From UBA5078 sp040384465 (GTDB lineage: Bacteria; Pseudomonadota; Gammaproteobacteria; Pseudomonadales; Pseudohongiellaceae): a stretch of DNA of 64,000 bases. Shown here piece after piece: positions 42,899 to 52,288 of the stretch. Both the position numbers and the translations under genes were made by a program. The notes below the pieces were generated by a model. The model searched no databases and was not told the origin of the DNA. It was given only the letters and a program-made list of their open reading frames with translations. Position 1 is the stretch's first letter; each line of letters opens with the position of its first letter. The DNA lies in NCBI GenBank assembly GCA_040384465.1, contig JAZKJF010000008.1:320807-384806 (forward strand), written 5' to 3'.

Positions 42899-45196
42899 AT
42901 GAACACTCGAAAAGAACTTTCCTCTCTGGAACAAGTGACCGAAGTCGCAGTAGCAGACACCCTACCGCCTGCTACTGACTCCGGTGACAAAGCCGAATTG
43001 ACATCCGCATTGCTGGAACCCGTGGCATTGGAGCCTGCCGTATCAGATACCGCTGCCACTACCGCCACCGACGAGAGCGATGACGTAAAACCAGTAGCCA
43101 GAGTCACACCAGGCCCCCATGTTGATCTGAGCAGCGACGAACTCTACCTGAACAGAGAGCTTAGCTATTTCCAGTTCAACCTGCGCGTGCTGGAGCAGGC
43201 CCGGGATCCCAAGCATCCCTTGCTCGAACGCCTGATGTTCCTCCTCATTTTCAGTTCAAATCTGGATGAGTTCTACGAAATACGGATCTCCGGCCTGAAA
43301 AAGCAGATGGAGTTCGGGCGTCAGCGCCCCGGCCCCGATGGCAAGTACCCGGACGAAATCCTGAAAGAGATCAACCAGCAGGTGCGTGTGGCCTTGCAAC
43401 AGCAATACCGCATCCTGAATGAAGACCTGTTCCCTTCGCTGGCAGAGAAGAACATACGCTTCCTGTACCGCCACGAATGGAACAAGAAACTCGCCCTGTG
43501 GGTCAGGGACTATTTCCGTGATGAAGTGTTGCCGGTCATCAGTCCTCTGGGACTCGACCCTGCCCACCCATTCCCACGCCTGGTCAACAAGAGCCTCAAC
43601 TTCATTCTTTCGCTTGAGGGCAAGGACGCCTTTGGTCGCGACAGTGGCCTGGCCATTGTGCCAGCGCCCCGCTCACTGCCACGCCTGATCAAAGTGCCGG
43701 CAAGCATCATCCCCAAGGGCGACAACTTCATCTTCCTGTCCTCCATCATTCATGCCCACGTGGGCGAGTTCTTCCCCGGCATGACCGTGAAGGAGTGCCA
43801 TCAGTTCCGCGTAACGCGCAACTCGGACCTAGAGATGTCCAATGTCGAGGTAGAAGATGTCGCCAGCGCCCTGCAGGGTGAACTGCACCTGCGTCGCTTC
43901 GGGACTGCAGCCAAACTGGAGGTAGGAGCGGCCTGCCCGCAGGAGCTCACCGACTTTCTGTTGCAACGCTTCAATCTGACCGAGGATGAGCTGTTCAGGC
44001 TGGACGGCCCGGTCAACATGCAACGCCTGATGACGCTCACCAGCATGGTGAATCGACCGGACCTGTGCTTCCCGACCTTTACCCCGGGCACGCCACCAGC
44101 ACTGGAAGAAGGCAACTGCATCTTTACCGCCGTGACGCGTGAAGACCAGCTGCTCATGCATCCGTTCCAGTCCTTCCTGCCGATCATCGACTGGGTTCGG
44201 CAAGCGGCCAAAGATCCTGCGGTACTTTCCATCAAGCAGACCCTGTACCGCACCAACGAATCCTCTGAGCTGGTGGAAGCACTCTCGGAAGCGGCGCGCA
44301 ACGGCAAGGAGGTGACGGTGGTCATTGAGCTGCGCGCCCGTTTTGACGAGAAGGAAAACATCCAGTTCGCCAGCAGGCTGCAGGAAGCTGGCGCTGTGGT
44401 GGTCTACGGCGTGATGGGCTACAAGACGCACGCCAAGATGCTGCTGATCGTGCGCCGCGAAGGTGGCAAGCTCAAACGCTACGCGCACCTGGGCACCGGC
44501 AACTATCACCGCAAGACCTCACTGGTCTACACCGACTACGGATTGATGACTTGTGACGAAGTGCTCTGCGCAGATGTCCACAAGGTCTTCCAGCAGATCA
44601 CCGGCATGGGCAAACGCATCATCCCCGATGTGATGATTCATGCGCCATTCCGACTCAAGAAGTCCCTGATTCGCATGATTCAGCATGAGAGGAATATGGC
44701 AGCGGAAGGCAAACCAGCACGCATCATTGCGAAGATGAACTCGCTGACCGACCCGGACATCATTCGCGAGCTTTATGCCGCCTCCCGCGCTGGTGTCAAG
44801 ATCGACCTGATTATCCGGGGTATCTGCTGCCTGAAGCCGGGTCTGCCCAACATCTCCGAGAATATCCGCGTGGTCTCGATCATCGGCCGCTTCCTGGAAC
44901 ATTCCCGGGTGTTCTATTTCGAGAACAATCTGCAGCAGTTGTACTGTTCAAGCGCCGACTGGATGGAGCGAAATCTCATGCACCGCATCGAGGTCGCCTT
45001 CCCTATTCAGAAGAAGAAGCTAGCCCATCGGATACTGGAAGAGTTGGGGATGTATCTCACTGATCGTAGTCAGAGCTGGGAGTTGCAGTCTGATGGCCGC
45101 TATCTGAAACTTGAGTCGGAAGAGCGCAATCCACGTGAGTCAGTACAGATGCGTTTGCTCAAGCAATTGGCAACGGTGCGTTACAAAGCTGGTTGA
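42899..45196 (+). CDS. ppk: polyphosphate kinase 1
   Basis: Polymerises the gamma phosphate of ATP into polyphosphate, reversibly. 765 residues; the first about 75 are an acidic, low-complexity extension absent from E. coli PPK. Family features follow: YLNRELSYFQFNLRVLEQA, FLLIFSSNLDEFYEIRI, the autophosphorylated His in MGYKTHAKMLLI, the second conserved His in AHLGTGNYHRKT, and EVLCADVHKVFQQITG. It is divergent from pstS, has a candidate Pho box, and its 3' end overlaps the convergent ppx by 16 bp. Confidence 0.97.
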   Translation: MNTRKELSSLEQVTEVAVADTLPPATDSGDKAELTSALLEPVALEPAVSDTAATTATDESDDVKPVARVTPGPHVDLSSDELYLNRELSYFQFNLRVLEQARDPKHPLLERLMFLLIFSSNLDEFYEIRISGLKKQMEFGRQRPGPDGKYPDEILKEINQQVRVALQQQYRILNEDLFPSLAEKNIRFLYRHEWNKKLALWVRDYFRDEVLPVISPLGLDPAHPFPRLVNKSLNFILSLEGKDAFGRDSGLAIVPAPRSLPRLIKVPASIIPKGDNFIFLSSIIHAHVGEFFPGMTVKECHQFRVTRNSDLEMSNVEVEDVASALQGELHLRRFGTAAKLEVGAACPQELTDFLLQRFNLTEDELFRLDGPVNMQRLMTLTSMVNRPDLCFPTFTPGTPPALEEGNCIFTAVTREDQLLMHPFQSFLPIIDWVRQAAKDPAVLSIKQTLYRTNESSELVEALSEAARNGKEVTVVIELRARFDEKENIQFASRLQEAGAVVVYGVMGYKTHAKMLLIVRREGGKLKRYAHLGTGNYHRKTSLVYTDYGLMTCDEVLCADVHKVFQQITGMGKRIIPDVMIHAPFRLKKSLIRMIQHERNMAAEGKPARIIAKMNSLTDPDIIRELYAASRAGVKIDLIIRGICCLKPGLPNISENIRVVSIIGRFLEHSRVFYFENNLQQLYCSSADWMERNLMHRIEVAFPIQKKKLAHRILEELGMYLTDRSQSWELQSDGRYLKLESEERNPRESVQMRLLKQLATVRYKAG

Positions 45197-46155
45197 CGAC
45201 TGATGCGCGGAAGAGTGTCGCCGTCCAGCAGCGACGTATCCGTGCCCTTGCGCATCATGAATTCCAGCATTCCTTCCCGCAGCGCCGTTGGGCTGAATGT
45301 AATGTGCTGCAGATCGAAGGTCTGCATCAGCCCCGTCAGGACCGCCCAGCCCGGCATCAAGAGATCCTTGCGGCGGTCCTTCAAACCAGGCAACAGAAGC
45401 TCAGGGTCGGCAGCACAAGCGATCACGTCTGCTTTTAGGCGCTGCAAAGCTGCCAGTGTGATACCGCCATCACTGTCAGTGTAACCACCCTGCTGACAGA
45501 CCAGACTGAGCATCTTGGCCGTTCCCGACGAGGCGTAAATCTCAGTGCACGGGTAGCGGAGCACGTCATCACGCACACCAGCAAACACTTTTTCGGCTTC
45601 CGCTGTCGCCGTTGCGAGCAACCCCTCCAGCGCAGCAGCGTCGGTCGGTAAGGGTTTGAAGAATCTGTCACGCCAGCTGACACAACCTATCGGCAAGCTT
45701 TGCGTCACATGCCGCAACTCGCCACTGCCAATGATGACTTCGGTGCTGCCACCGCCGATGTCGATGACCATACGAGTTGCATCACTGCTGGGTAACCCTG
45801 AGAGTACACCGGCATAGACCAGAATCGCTTCCTGGTAGCCGGAAATAACGGAGACATCCAGACCCAACTCTTTCGCCTGAGCCAGAAATTCCGGAGCATT
45901 GCGCGCCAGTCTGAGTGCATTGGTCCCCAGAGCCCAATACCGGCGCACTGGATGACGGGCCATGGCGGCCGCAAATTCCCGCAAGCAGTCGATACCCCGT
46001 GCAAACGCGGCAGGCGATATCTCCCCAGTCAGAGGAACACCCTCGCCCAATTGCACAATACTGCTGAAACGCTCAACGATCTGGCTCCTACCATCCTGCC
46101 ACTCTGCAATCAGCAGGTGGAAGCTGTTGGAGCCCAGATCTATACATGCATACAT
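45181..46155 (-). CDS. ppx: exopolyphosphatase / pppGpp phosphohydrolase family (Ppx/GppA)
   Basis: Hydrolyses terminal phosphates of polyphosphate, or pppGpp, in the cytoplasm. 324 residues matching the shorter two-domain form without the C-terminal HD domain, so processivity on long polyphosphate may differ. Actin-like fold motifs are YACIDLGSNSFHLLIAEW near the N-terminus, YWALGTNALRLARN, and MVIDIGGGSTEVIIGSG. ATG 46155 is preferred; a TTG at 46185 is an alternative. Convergent and overlapping with ppk. Confidence 0.95.
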   Translation of the reverse strand: MYACIDLGSNSFHLLIAEWQDGRSQIVERFSSIVQLGEGVPLTGEISPAAFARGIDCLREFAAAMARHPVRRYWALGTNALRLARNAPEFLAQAKELGLDVSVISGYQEAILVYAGVLSGLPSSDATRMVIDIGGGSTEVIIGSGELRHVTQSLPIGCVSWRDRFFKPLPTDAAALEGLLATATAEAEKVFAGVRDDVLRYPCTEIYASSGTAKMLSLVCQQGGYTDSDGGITLAALQRLKADVIACAADPELLLPGLKDRRKDLLMPGWAVLTGLMQTFDLQHITFSPTALREGMLEFMMRKGTDTSLLDGDTLPRISRQPAL

Positions 46156-46232
46156 AGTGGAATTCGTCCGCCTGAAGTGACTCAACTTTCATCATACAGC
46201 CGGACTATGTCAAGGCGATGACACGACCATCC

Positions 46233-46697
46233 TTAAATCATGGCTTGCTGGTAGTTTTCGATGCCAATCTTGTCGATCAACTGCATCTGGGTCTCCAGCC
46301 AGTCCACGTGCTCCTCTTCACTGCGCAGAATGGCAGCCAGAAGGTCGCGGCTCACGTAATCCTGCACCGACTCCGCATAGGCAATGCCATCTTTCAGAGT
46401 AGGCAGTGCCAACATCTCCAGCTTCAGATCGCACTCGAGCATTTCTCTGGTGTGTTCACCGATCATCAGCTTGCCGAGGTTTTGCAGGTTGGGCAGGCCT
46501 TCCAGGAAAAGAATGCGACCAATCAACTCGTCCGCATGCTTCATCTCGTCTATGGATTCTTCGTACTCTTTACTGGCAAGCTTCCCCAGCCCCCACTCCC
46601 GGTACATGCGTGAGTGCAGGAAGTACTGATTGATGGCGATCAGCTCATTACCGAGCGCCTTGTTGAGGTGTTTGATGACTGTCGCGTCTGCTTTCAT
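46233..46697 (-). CDS. bfr: bacterioferritin
   Basis: Iron-storage protein of 154 residues forming haem-containing 24-mers. Di-iron ligands are recognisable in LGNELIAINQYFLHSRM (Glu), EMKHADELIGRI (Glu and His), and RDLLAAILRSEEEHVDWLE (Glu and His); the haem-ligand Met is in the DEMKHADELI helix. AAAGGA before ATG 46697 fixes the start. It lies 177 nt downstream of bfd in the same direction; Bfd reduces Bfr iron for release. Confidence 0.96.
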   Translation of the reverse strand: MKADATVIKHLNKALGNELIAINQYFLHSRMYREWGLGKLASKEYEESIDEMKHADELIGRILFLEGLPNLQNLGKLMIGEHTREMLECDLKLEMLALPTLKDGIAYAESVQDYVSRDLLAAILRSEEEHVDWLETQMQLIDKIGIENYQQAMI

Positions 46698-46787
46698 GAT
46701 CGATTCCTTTGCTATCAATTCAGCCGCTAGAGTGTGCTTTCAGGCCGTTCTTGTCAAGCTGGGCAAGTTTCGTAACATATTGAAAGT

Positions 46788-46806
46788 AATGAGAAACAAA
46801 CTCATT
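46788..46806. promoter_or_regulatory. inverted repeat between bfd and bfr
   Basis: AATGAG-AAACAAA-CTCATT, a perfect 6-bp inverted repeat spaced by 7 nt, about 90 nt before bfr. Its half-sites partly resemble Fur boxes but not well enough to name the regulator. Confidence 0.35.
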
Positions 46807-46874
46807 CACCATAAGGTGCGCGTCACGGAAGGATGGTATTGCAGAGGGGTTTTACGAATATTGCAGAAGGATTT

Positions 46875-47069
46875 TCAGACAGCGACCGCGTTCACGAAAG
46901 AGGCTACCCCTTTGAACTCACTGACAATACTGCGCGCATGCTTGCCACATTTTCCACAGTCAGAAGCGACGCCCAATTTGTCACGCAAGTCTGCCATGCG
47001 ACTGGCACCTTCACGGCACACTTCACGAATCTGGCTATCGGTAATCTGGCGGCAGATGCAAACGTACAT
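46875..47069 (-). CDS. bfd: bacterioferritin-associated ferredoxin
   Basis: A 64-residue [2Fe-2S] protein that docks on bacterioferritin and reduces its iron core. The cluster ligands are in MYVCICRQIT (Cys-x-Cys) and DCGKCGKHA (Cys-x-x-Cys), exactly the Bfd pattern. GAGGA before ATG 47069 supports the start. A Fur-like operator lies 32 nt upstream, so induction under iron limitation is inferred, as for Bfd elsewhere. Confidence 0.96.
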   Translation of the reverse strand: MYVCICRQITDSQIREVCREGASRMADLRDKLGVASDCGKCGKHARSIVSEFKGVASFVNAVAV

Positions 47070-47100
47070 GGGATATCCTCAAAGTTGTCAAATCATAAAC

Positions 47101-47119
47101 CGTAATGAGAATGATTGTC
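47101..47119. promoter_or_regulatory. Fur box upstream of bfd
   Basis: The 19-mer at 47101-47119 matches 14 of 19 positions of the Fur consensus GATAATGATAATCATTATC. It lies 32 bp before the bfd start codon (minus strand). Confidence 0.7.
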
Positions 47120-47234
47120 AACCGTAACCGTCGAGGGTTCACACTGCTCCCGCCGACCGCAACTCTTCATGCTAAGATGCCAGCCTTTGGCAAATTCACC
47201 CCCATATCAAAGCAGTTCGCGCAAGGTCACAAGA

Positions 47235-49154
47235 TTGTTTAAGCACACACTGAAAGAAAATCCCCTGCCAATTGGCCGTTATCTTCTTATCGGTTTCCTG
47301 CTGATTGCGGGATTGAAGATTGTGCTCGCGGCGGCGCTCGACCTGTACAGCGACGAAATATTTTATTGGCAAGCCTCGACTCGGCCTGCCCTGGCGTATA
47401 GCGATCTCCCTTTCATGGCAGCCCTGCTCTCCGGCCTGGGAACCACCTTGTTCGGAAATTCCGCCTTCGCTGTACGCACTTTCTTTCTGCTGCTAGGCAC
47501 CTCGATTCCTCTTTTGATTTACTGGGTGGCGAGCCCCTTGATGCCACGCAGACAGGCTCAAGAAGCAGCAGCCCTGAGTCTTTGCTTACCGCTGGGGGCG
47601 TTTCTTGGCTTGCTCGCAGTGCCAGACGTGCCTTTGCTGTTTTTAGGGCTTTTGCTGATCGGCAGTCTAGAGCGGGCCACCCGCCTAAACTCTATCACCT
47701 ACTGGCTGGCGACCGGAGCGGTTGCAGCACTGGGTGTCAGCACGCATTACCGCTTCGCCCTGTACATTCTGGCTGGTTTCATTTTTCTGGTCAGTTTCAA
47801 AGACCTGCACAGGCATTGGAAAAGTCCTGGTCTGTGGTTGGCTTTTGGTCTGTTGCTACTGGGTCTTTACCCAACGCTGGCATTCAATCTGAACAATCAG
47901 CTCAGCGGCATCGATTATCATCTGCTGGAACGACATCCCTGGGAGTTTCAGGCAGAAGGACTGCTACACCCATTCAAACAGGCCTTGCTGGTTACTCCTC
48001 TGCTCTATGCGGCACTGCTCTACACATTATTCGTTCTTCTGCAAAAAGCCCGGCAGGGGGATTCGCGGCATGGACTTTTTGCCGTGTTCGCACTCGTCAA
48101 TCTGGGCGTTTATCTCGTTCTGGCTCCTTGGGCAGACAGCACACGGACATCAATCCACTGGCCTCTCTCAGGTTATCTGCCGTTACTGGTTTTTCTACCC
48201 GAAACACTGCGGGAATTTCACCAGAGACTATCCAGCAAATTTGGCATACGACAAGCTTCCCGCCTCATCACCGTGACAGTCGCTCTGGGTTTCATGGGAT
48301 CGGTAGTCGCTCTGCTGGGAGTCGGATCGCAAAGTTTGCAGGAGCAGCTGCGCCCGCTATTGGGCAAAGGGGTTCTCTCCAACAAGATGGCAGGCTGGAG
48401 AGAATTGAATGATCACGTCAATACTCTGCTGGAGCGCCAGACATCGAGCAACGACTGGGTACTCATCACCGACAATTACTACACGGGAGCACAACTCGAA
48501 CTGGGCCTGGATGCCATGCTCCCGATCTACAACATAGACACAGACAAGGCGGTCCGCGACGGCAGAGCGGTGCAATATGAACTGTGGGGAAACAATGCGA
48601 CGGGATTGATACGAGAAACTGGTAGAAATGCGCTTTTTATCAGCGAAGACAGCACGCTGACGGTACCCGACAAGATTGCGACTCTTGCGCGCGCCTGCAG
48701 TCAATTAGCCCGTCTTGAATTCATTGAGCAGCTAACACTTTTCGACGGAGAAAAGATTTTCAGTTTCTACAAGGGAGAGCAGATTGGAGGTAGCGCAACG
48801 GGTCCGTGCCCCTTGCCCACTCTGGGCTGGTTGGATCAACCTCAACCTGGGCAGGAAATCACCGGTACGCTGGAACTCTCAGGTTGGGCGATCAACGAAG
48901 GACTGGGTGTGCGCGGCATCGAGGTTCTGATCAATGATCAAGTCATCGGGACTGCGAACTACGGCATTCCCAGAGCGGATGTGGTGGACGCCATGGGCGT
49001 CAAAGCAGATCCGAATGCACCCAATCTGGGCTTCAACGGGTCGTTACCCTTGGATTCTGTAGCGGAAGGTGAGGCTCGTTTGACACTACGCGTCGTCGGC
49101 AATTCTGGTGAAGTTCAGGTATTCGGCGCCAGAAACATCACCGTGACACGTTGA
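47235..49154 (+). CDS. membrane glycosyltransferase, GT39/ArnT-like, with C-terminal beta domain
   Basis: A 639-residue polytopic inner-membrane protein. An N-terminal GT-C fold glycosyltransferase has about 11 membrane segments and the acidic catalytic motif DEIFYW (LDLYSDEIFYWQASTRPALAYSDLPF) in the first periplasmic loop. Residues about 375-525 are a soluble region (NDWVLITDNYYTGAQLELGL). The last about 115 residues form an Ig-like beta domain (GTLELSGWAINEGLGVRGIEVLINDQVIGTANYG). TTG 47235, with AAGG 8 nt upstream, is chosen as the start. An ATG at 47169 lacks a ribosome binding site. The sugar donor and acceptor are unknown; the donor is probably a lipid-linked sugar. Confidence 0.88.
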   Translation: MFKHTLKENPLPIGRYLLIGFLLIAGLKIVLAAALDLYSDEIFYWQASTRPALAYSDLPFMAALLSGLGTTLFGNSAFAVRTFFLLLGTSIPLLIYWVASPLMPRRQAQEAAALSLCLPLGAFLGLLAVPDVPLLFLGLLLIGSLERATRLNSITYWLATGAVAALGVSTHYRFALYILAGFIFLVSFKDLHRHWKSPGLWLAFGLLLLGLYPTLAFNLNNQLSGIDYHLLERHPWEFQAEGLLHPFKQALLVTPLLYAALLYTLFVLLQKARQGDSRHGLFAVFALVNLGVYLVLAPWADSTRTSIHWPLSGYLPLLVFLPETLREFHQRLSSKFGIRQASRLITVTVALGFMGSVVALLGVGSQSLQEQLRPLLGKGVLSNKMAGWRELNDHVNTLLERQTSSNDWVLITDNYYTGAQLELGLDAMLPIYNIDTDKAVRDGRAVQYELWGNNATGLIRETGRNALFISEDSTLTVPDKIATLARACSQLARLEFIEQLTLFDGEKIFSFYKGEQIGGSATGPCPLPTLGWLDQPQPGQEITGTLELSGWAINEGLGVRGIEVLINDQVIGTANYGIPRADVVDAMGVKADPNAPNLGFNGSLPLDSVAEGEARLTLRVVGNSGEVQVFGARNITVTR

Positions 49155-49196
49155 TGGCCACACCAGCACCGGAAGCAAGGCGGCGGTGCTCTGCAT

Positions 49197-50120
49197 TCAG
49201 AAAGGGTTGAGGATTTCTACTGCAATCTTCCATTCCCCGGACTCGGTCAGTCCAGACTCCGTAAATCGCCAGAATCGCAGATAATTGAAGCTGGAACCAT
49301 CGGCGCTCATGGTACCGTATGTGTAGCCGACATCCCCGGATTCTGCCATGTACGCACCTCCAGGTTGATGCGTCAGCTCAGACATCGCAACCTGCTTGTC
49401 CATGAATGCGCCATACACCACACCACCTGCTTCACTGCCAATGCCTGGCACCATTCCTGGGACATAGATGCGTTGATTGTCGAGACCGTAGCGCAGCATT
49501 GCGCGACGCCCACCCCGGAAGTTTATGGCTCTCACAAATAATTCTTCGGCAGCTACCAGCGATTCCAGTGTGTTATTCGCGGTGAGGCTCTCGGGAGCAG
49601 ATTCCGCGAGAGCTCGCTCCGACTCTCTGAGATTTGCTTCAACATCAAGACTCAACACGCCAGGAACGCGAACGGTAATATCCGCCAGCATGCGCCATTC
49701 ATTGTCGAATTTGCGCCAGATGGTGACGAAATGGCCATGCACACGACGCAGCTCACCGTCGGATTCCATGGTGTATCGGTAGGGACCAGTCGTCAGGCCA
49801 AGATCGCCGGCACGTGAGAATTCGATGTAGTTGGCGCGGGACTCAAGCGTGGCGCTTCCACGTGCAGGGTCTACCGCCTGGTAGGTTCCCTCGGCTTCGA
49901 CGGGCCCACGACGAAAGACAACAGCTCCCTCACCAAATGCGTTCAGAAATGCCTGATTGAAACCCTGGATTCTTGAACGTTCAGCGAGTTTGTTATCCGT
50001 CTCTCTCAAGCTCTGCCATATTGCTGCTGGCTCATCCGCCTCTGCAACGACTTGTGCAACTACCGAAGATGAGGCAAGAAACGTAATGGAAGCCAGAAGT
50101 GCAACTTGTAACGATTTCAT
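49197..50120 (-). CDS. exported protein with two SnoaL/DUF4440-like domains
   Basis: A 307-residue exported protein. Signal peptide (MKSLQVALLASITFLASSSVVAQ), then two NTF2-like folds, about 25-165 (FLNAFGEGAVVFRRGPVEAEG, HFVTIWRKFDNEWRMLADITV) and about 180-307 (YMAESGDVGYTYG, WRFTESGLTESGEWKIAVEIL). These domains often form cone-shaped binding pockets without a fixed chemistry. No operon partners; it converges with the glycosyltransferase gene 42 nt away. Confidence 0.82.
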   Translation of the reverse strand: MKSLQVALLASITFLASSSVVAQVVAEADEPAAIWQSLRETDNKLAERSRIQGFNQAFLNAFGEGAVVFRRGPVEAEGTYQAVDPARGSATLESRANYIEFSRAGDLGLTTGPYRYTMESDGELRRVHGHFVTIWRKFDNEWRMLADITVRVPGVLSLDVEANLRESERALAESAPESLTANNTLESLVAAEELFVRAINFRGGRRAMLRYGLDNQRIYVPGMVPGIGSEAGGVVYGAFMDKQVAMSELTHQPGGAYMAESGDVGYTYGTMSADGSSFNYLRFWRFTESGLTESGEWKIAVEILNPF

Positions 50121-50223
50121 GGTTACACCACTTTTAGATCGCTCTGGTATCGTAACGCACCAGTTTGGTTACCGAAGTATGTACCATTACGAAGAAGAGG
50201 TACAGCCGTCGTCGGAAATATTA

Positions 50224-50256
50224 CTGCCCGCAATCTCTCTCAAGAGACGCGGGCAG
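50224..50256 (-). terminator. probable terminator after the chemoreceptor gene
   Basis: CTGCCCGC / GCGGGCAG, an 8-bp stem with an additional internal pairing of TCTCT-type bases, about 40 nt after the chemoreceptor stop on the minus strand. The T tract is poor, so it may only be a 3' stem. Confidence 0.4.
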
Positions 50257-50296
50257 TTGGCCTCAACAAGCTGTCCGGTAGGTCTTCAGTCAACCA

Positions 50297-52066
50297 TCAT
50301 CCAAAACGTCGACTATTGCTGTTCGGCTCATCACCGAGGCGGAACTGGCCGACTAATTCATTGAGTGACACCAGCAACTCATTCACGTCGCGGTGATAAT
50401 TCTGGCACTCTTTGTAGTCATCGGCATTGAGCTTGCCGTCTCCGGCAATCTTGACGCTGCTCTTGGCAATTTCATCAGTCACATCGGACTGCTGCTTCAC
50501 GGCAGCGGCGATATCACGATTGCGGTTAGCAATAAGTTCCACCGACTCCAGTACTGAATCAAGCAATTCATTCGCCGAATTCGCCGCACCTACGCAATCA
50601 CGCGAGAGACTCACACCGTTGTCCATAGCAGACACAATCTCGGAGGTATTGGCCTGCAGATTCTCAATAATGATGTTGATTTCCTGAGTTGACGATTGCG
50701 TCTTCTGCGCCAGACTGCGCACTTCATCCGCCACCACAGCAAACCCACGTCCCTGCTCGCCTGCTCTGGCGGCTTCGATCGCCGCATTGAGTGCCAACAG
50801 GTTCGTTTGCTCTGCAATTCCTTTGATCACTTCGAGAACGGAATTCACTTTCTCGTTATGATTGCGCATGTCATGCACTTTCTGCTGAATGGACGAAAGC
50901 GAACCGGATAGTTTTTCGACGGAAGTGCGGGTCTTGGACACCGCCATGGTAGCCTTCTGGGTCGCGCCATTCGCTTCCGTGGCTGCCTCTACACTGGCCT
51001 GTGCCCCATCGGCCACATCGGCCAAAGAGGAGGACAGTTCTGTAGTAGAGGACGCCAGCATTTCGGTCTCAGTCAACTGTGCCGCAGAGCGATGTGCAGT
51101 ACGTTCGATCATCACCGAGAACTGACCTGACTTCTGCGTCACTTCCTGATTGGTCTCCAGCACCTGTCGAATAATGGTGCTGAGTTTGCCAACGAAGGTG
51201 TTGAAACCCCTGCCGAGTTCGGACAGTTCGTCCTGACCGCTATCACTGAGACGTCGCGACAGATCACCTGACCCCTCGGCAATGTCCTTCATGTAGTGGT
51301 TGGCTTGCTGGAGTGGTTGCGTGATGGATCGGGAGATCATGAGCGCACAGAAACTCAACGCGGCCAGTATCAAGACTATCACCAGTGCAGATTGCAGAGC
51401 CCAGGCAATAAAATCTGCCATCACATCATTCAGGTAGATACCATTGATAATGACCCAACCCCACGGCTCGAAAAGTTCGGAATACACACGTTTCAGTTCA
51501 GCATTGGGGTTCGCCAGCGGGTGATCCACAAAAGTCAGCGAGTGATACCCGAACTCAGCTTCAGTCGCATAGAGGTACTCCGAAAAGCCAGTGTAGCGAT
51601 CCCCGGTATACCGCCGAATGATTTCCGGCATGGTGGGAGAGGCGTCACGATAGCCGCTCTGCTCCATACGCTGATCTTGAGAAATCGCCGTTGTCTGCAT
51701 GCGCGCCCGCACCTCCTCGTCAGTGCCGGTATAAGCATCTGTCCCAAGGATAGGATGTGCAGCAAGTGTTCCCTGCCGGTGATAGACGAGAATATAGTTA
51801 CGCTCGTCAACCGCAGATTTATTCACCATTTCCCTGCCGAGACGCTTGGCTTCTATCTCGTCAAGTTCTCCAGCCTGCACTTTTTCATAAAGGCCTTCGA
51901 GATAATGGTGTACCGTTTTGACCTGGTTGACACTGCCTTGCTCAAGCTGTTCGATGAACTTGACCCGCGCTTGCAGCAATAACGTGGCACTGAGCCCGAG
52001 TATTGCGACAACACTCAGTATGACAATAATCCAGATTTTTAAACGAATAGTCAGATTCTTTAACAT
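50297..52066 (-). CDS. methyl-accepting chemotaxis protein with periplasmic cache domain
   Basis: Inner-membrane chemoreceptor of 589 residues signalling to CheA. Segment 1 near 10-32, a periplasmic single cache-type sensor (about 35-195, with YILVYHRQGTLAAHP and GWVIINGIYLNDVMADF), segment 2 near 200-220, HAMP (225-280), and the signalling domain with the hairpin tip EQTNLLALNAAIEAARAGEQGRGFAVVADEVRSLAQ near 430-465. The ligand is unknown. Small-molecule acids are common for sCache receptors. GGAG before ATG 52066 sets the start. Divergent from the hybrid kinase at 52289. Confidence 0.95.
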   Translation of the reverse strand: MLKNLTIRLKIWIIVILSVVAILGLSATLLLQARVKFIEQLEQGSVNQVKTVHHYLEGLYEKVQAGELDEIEAKRLGREMVNKSAVDERNYILVYHRQGTLAAHPILGTDAYTGTDEEVRARMQTTAISQDQRMEQSGYRDASPTMPEIIRRYTGDRYTGFSEYLYATEAEFGYHSLTFVDHPLANPNAELKRVYSELFEPWGWVIINGIYLNDVMADFIAWALQSALVIVLILAALSFCALMISRSITQPLQQANHYMKDIAEGSGDLSRRLSDSGQDELSELGRGFNTFVGKLSTIIRQVLETNQEVTQKSGQFSVMIERTAHRSAAQLTETEMLASSTTELSSSLADVADGAQASVEAATEANGATQKATMAVSKTRTSVEKLSGSLSSIQQKVHDMRNHNEKVNSVLEVIKGIAEQTNLLALNAAIEAARAGEQGRGFAVVADEVRSLAQKTQSSTQEINIIIENLQANTSEIVSAMDNGVSLSRDCVGAANSANELLDSVLESVELIANRNRDIAAAVKQQSDVTDEIAKSSVKIAGDGKLNADDYKECQNYHRDVNELLVSLNELVGQFRLGDEPNSNSRRFG

Positions 52067-52288
52067 GGGCGTCTCCAGCTGACTTCTTATAATGGGCAAT
52101 AAATACTGCGTTAAACTTCAGTATCATGATTAGGTAGCGACCAACTGCTGGAATTCATTAGTCACTGCTGTACACTTTTTTTCCAATCAACCGTCAGCTT
52201 AGCGGATTAAAAGACCACAACTCCTTGAATTAAAAGCAGAAGCAAACTAAGCTCCGAACGTTGACCTTCCCAACCCCGGTATCCGAAC

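Noticed and set aside
47582..48412. A 276-residue open frame overlapping the glycosyltransferase
   Set aside because: It is a shifted frame within the same strand, without a ribosome binding site; the glycosyltransferase frame shows membrane segments and the catalytic DE motif.
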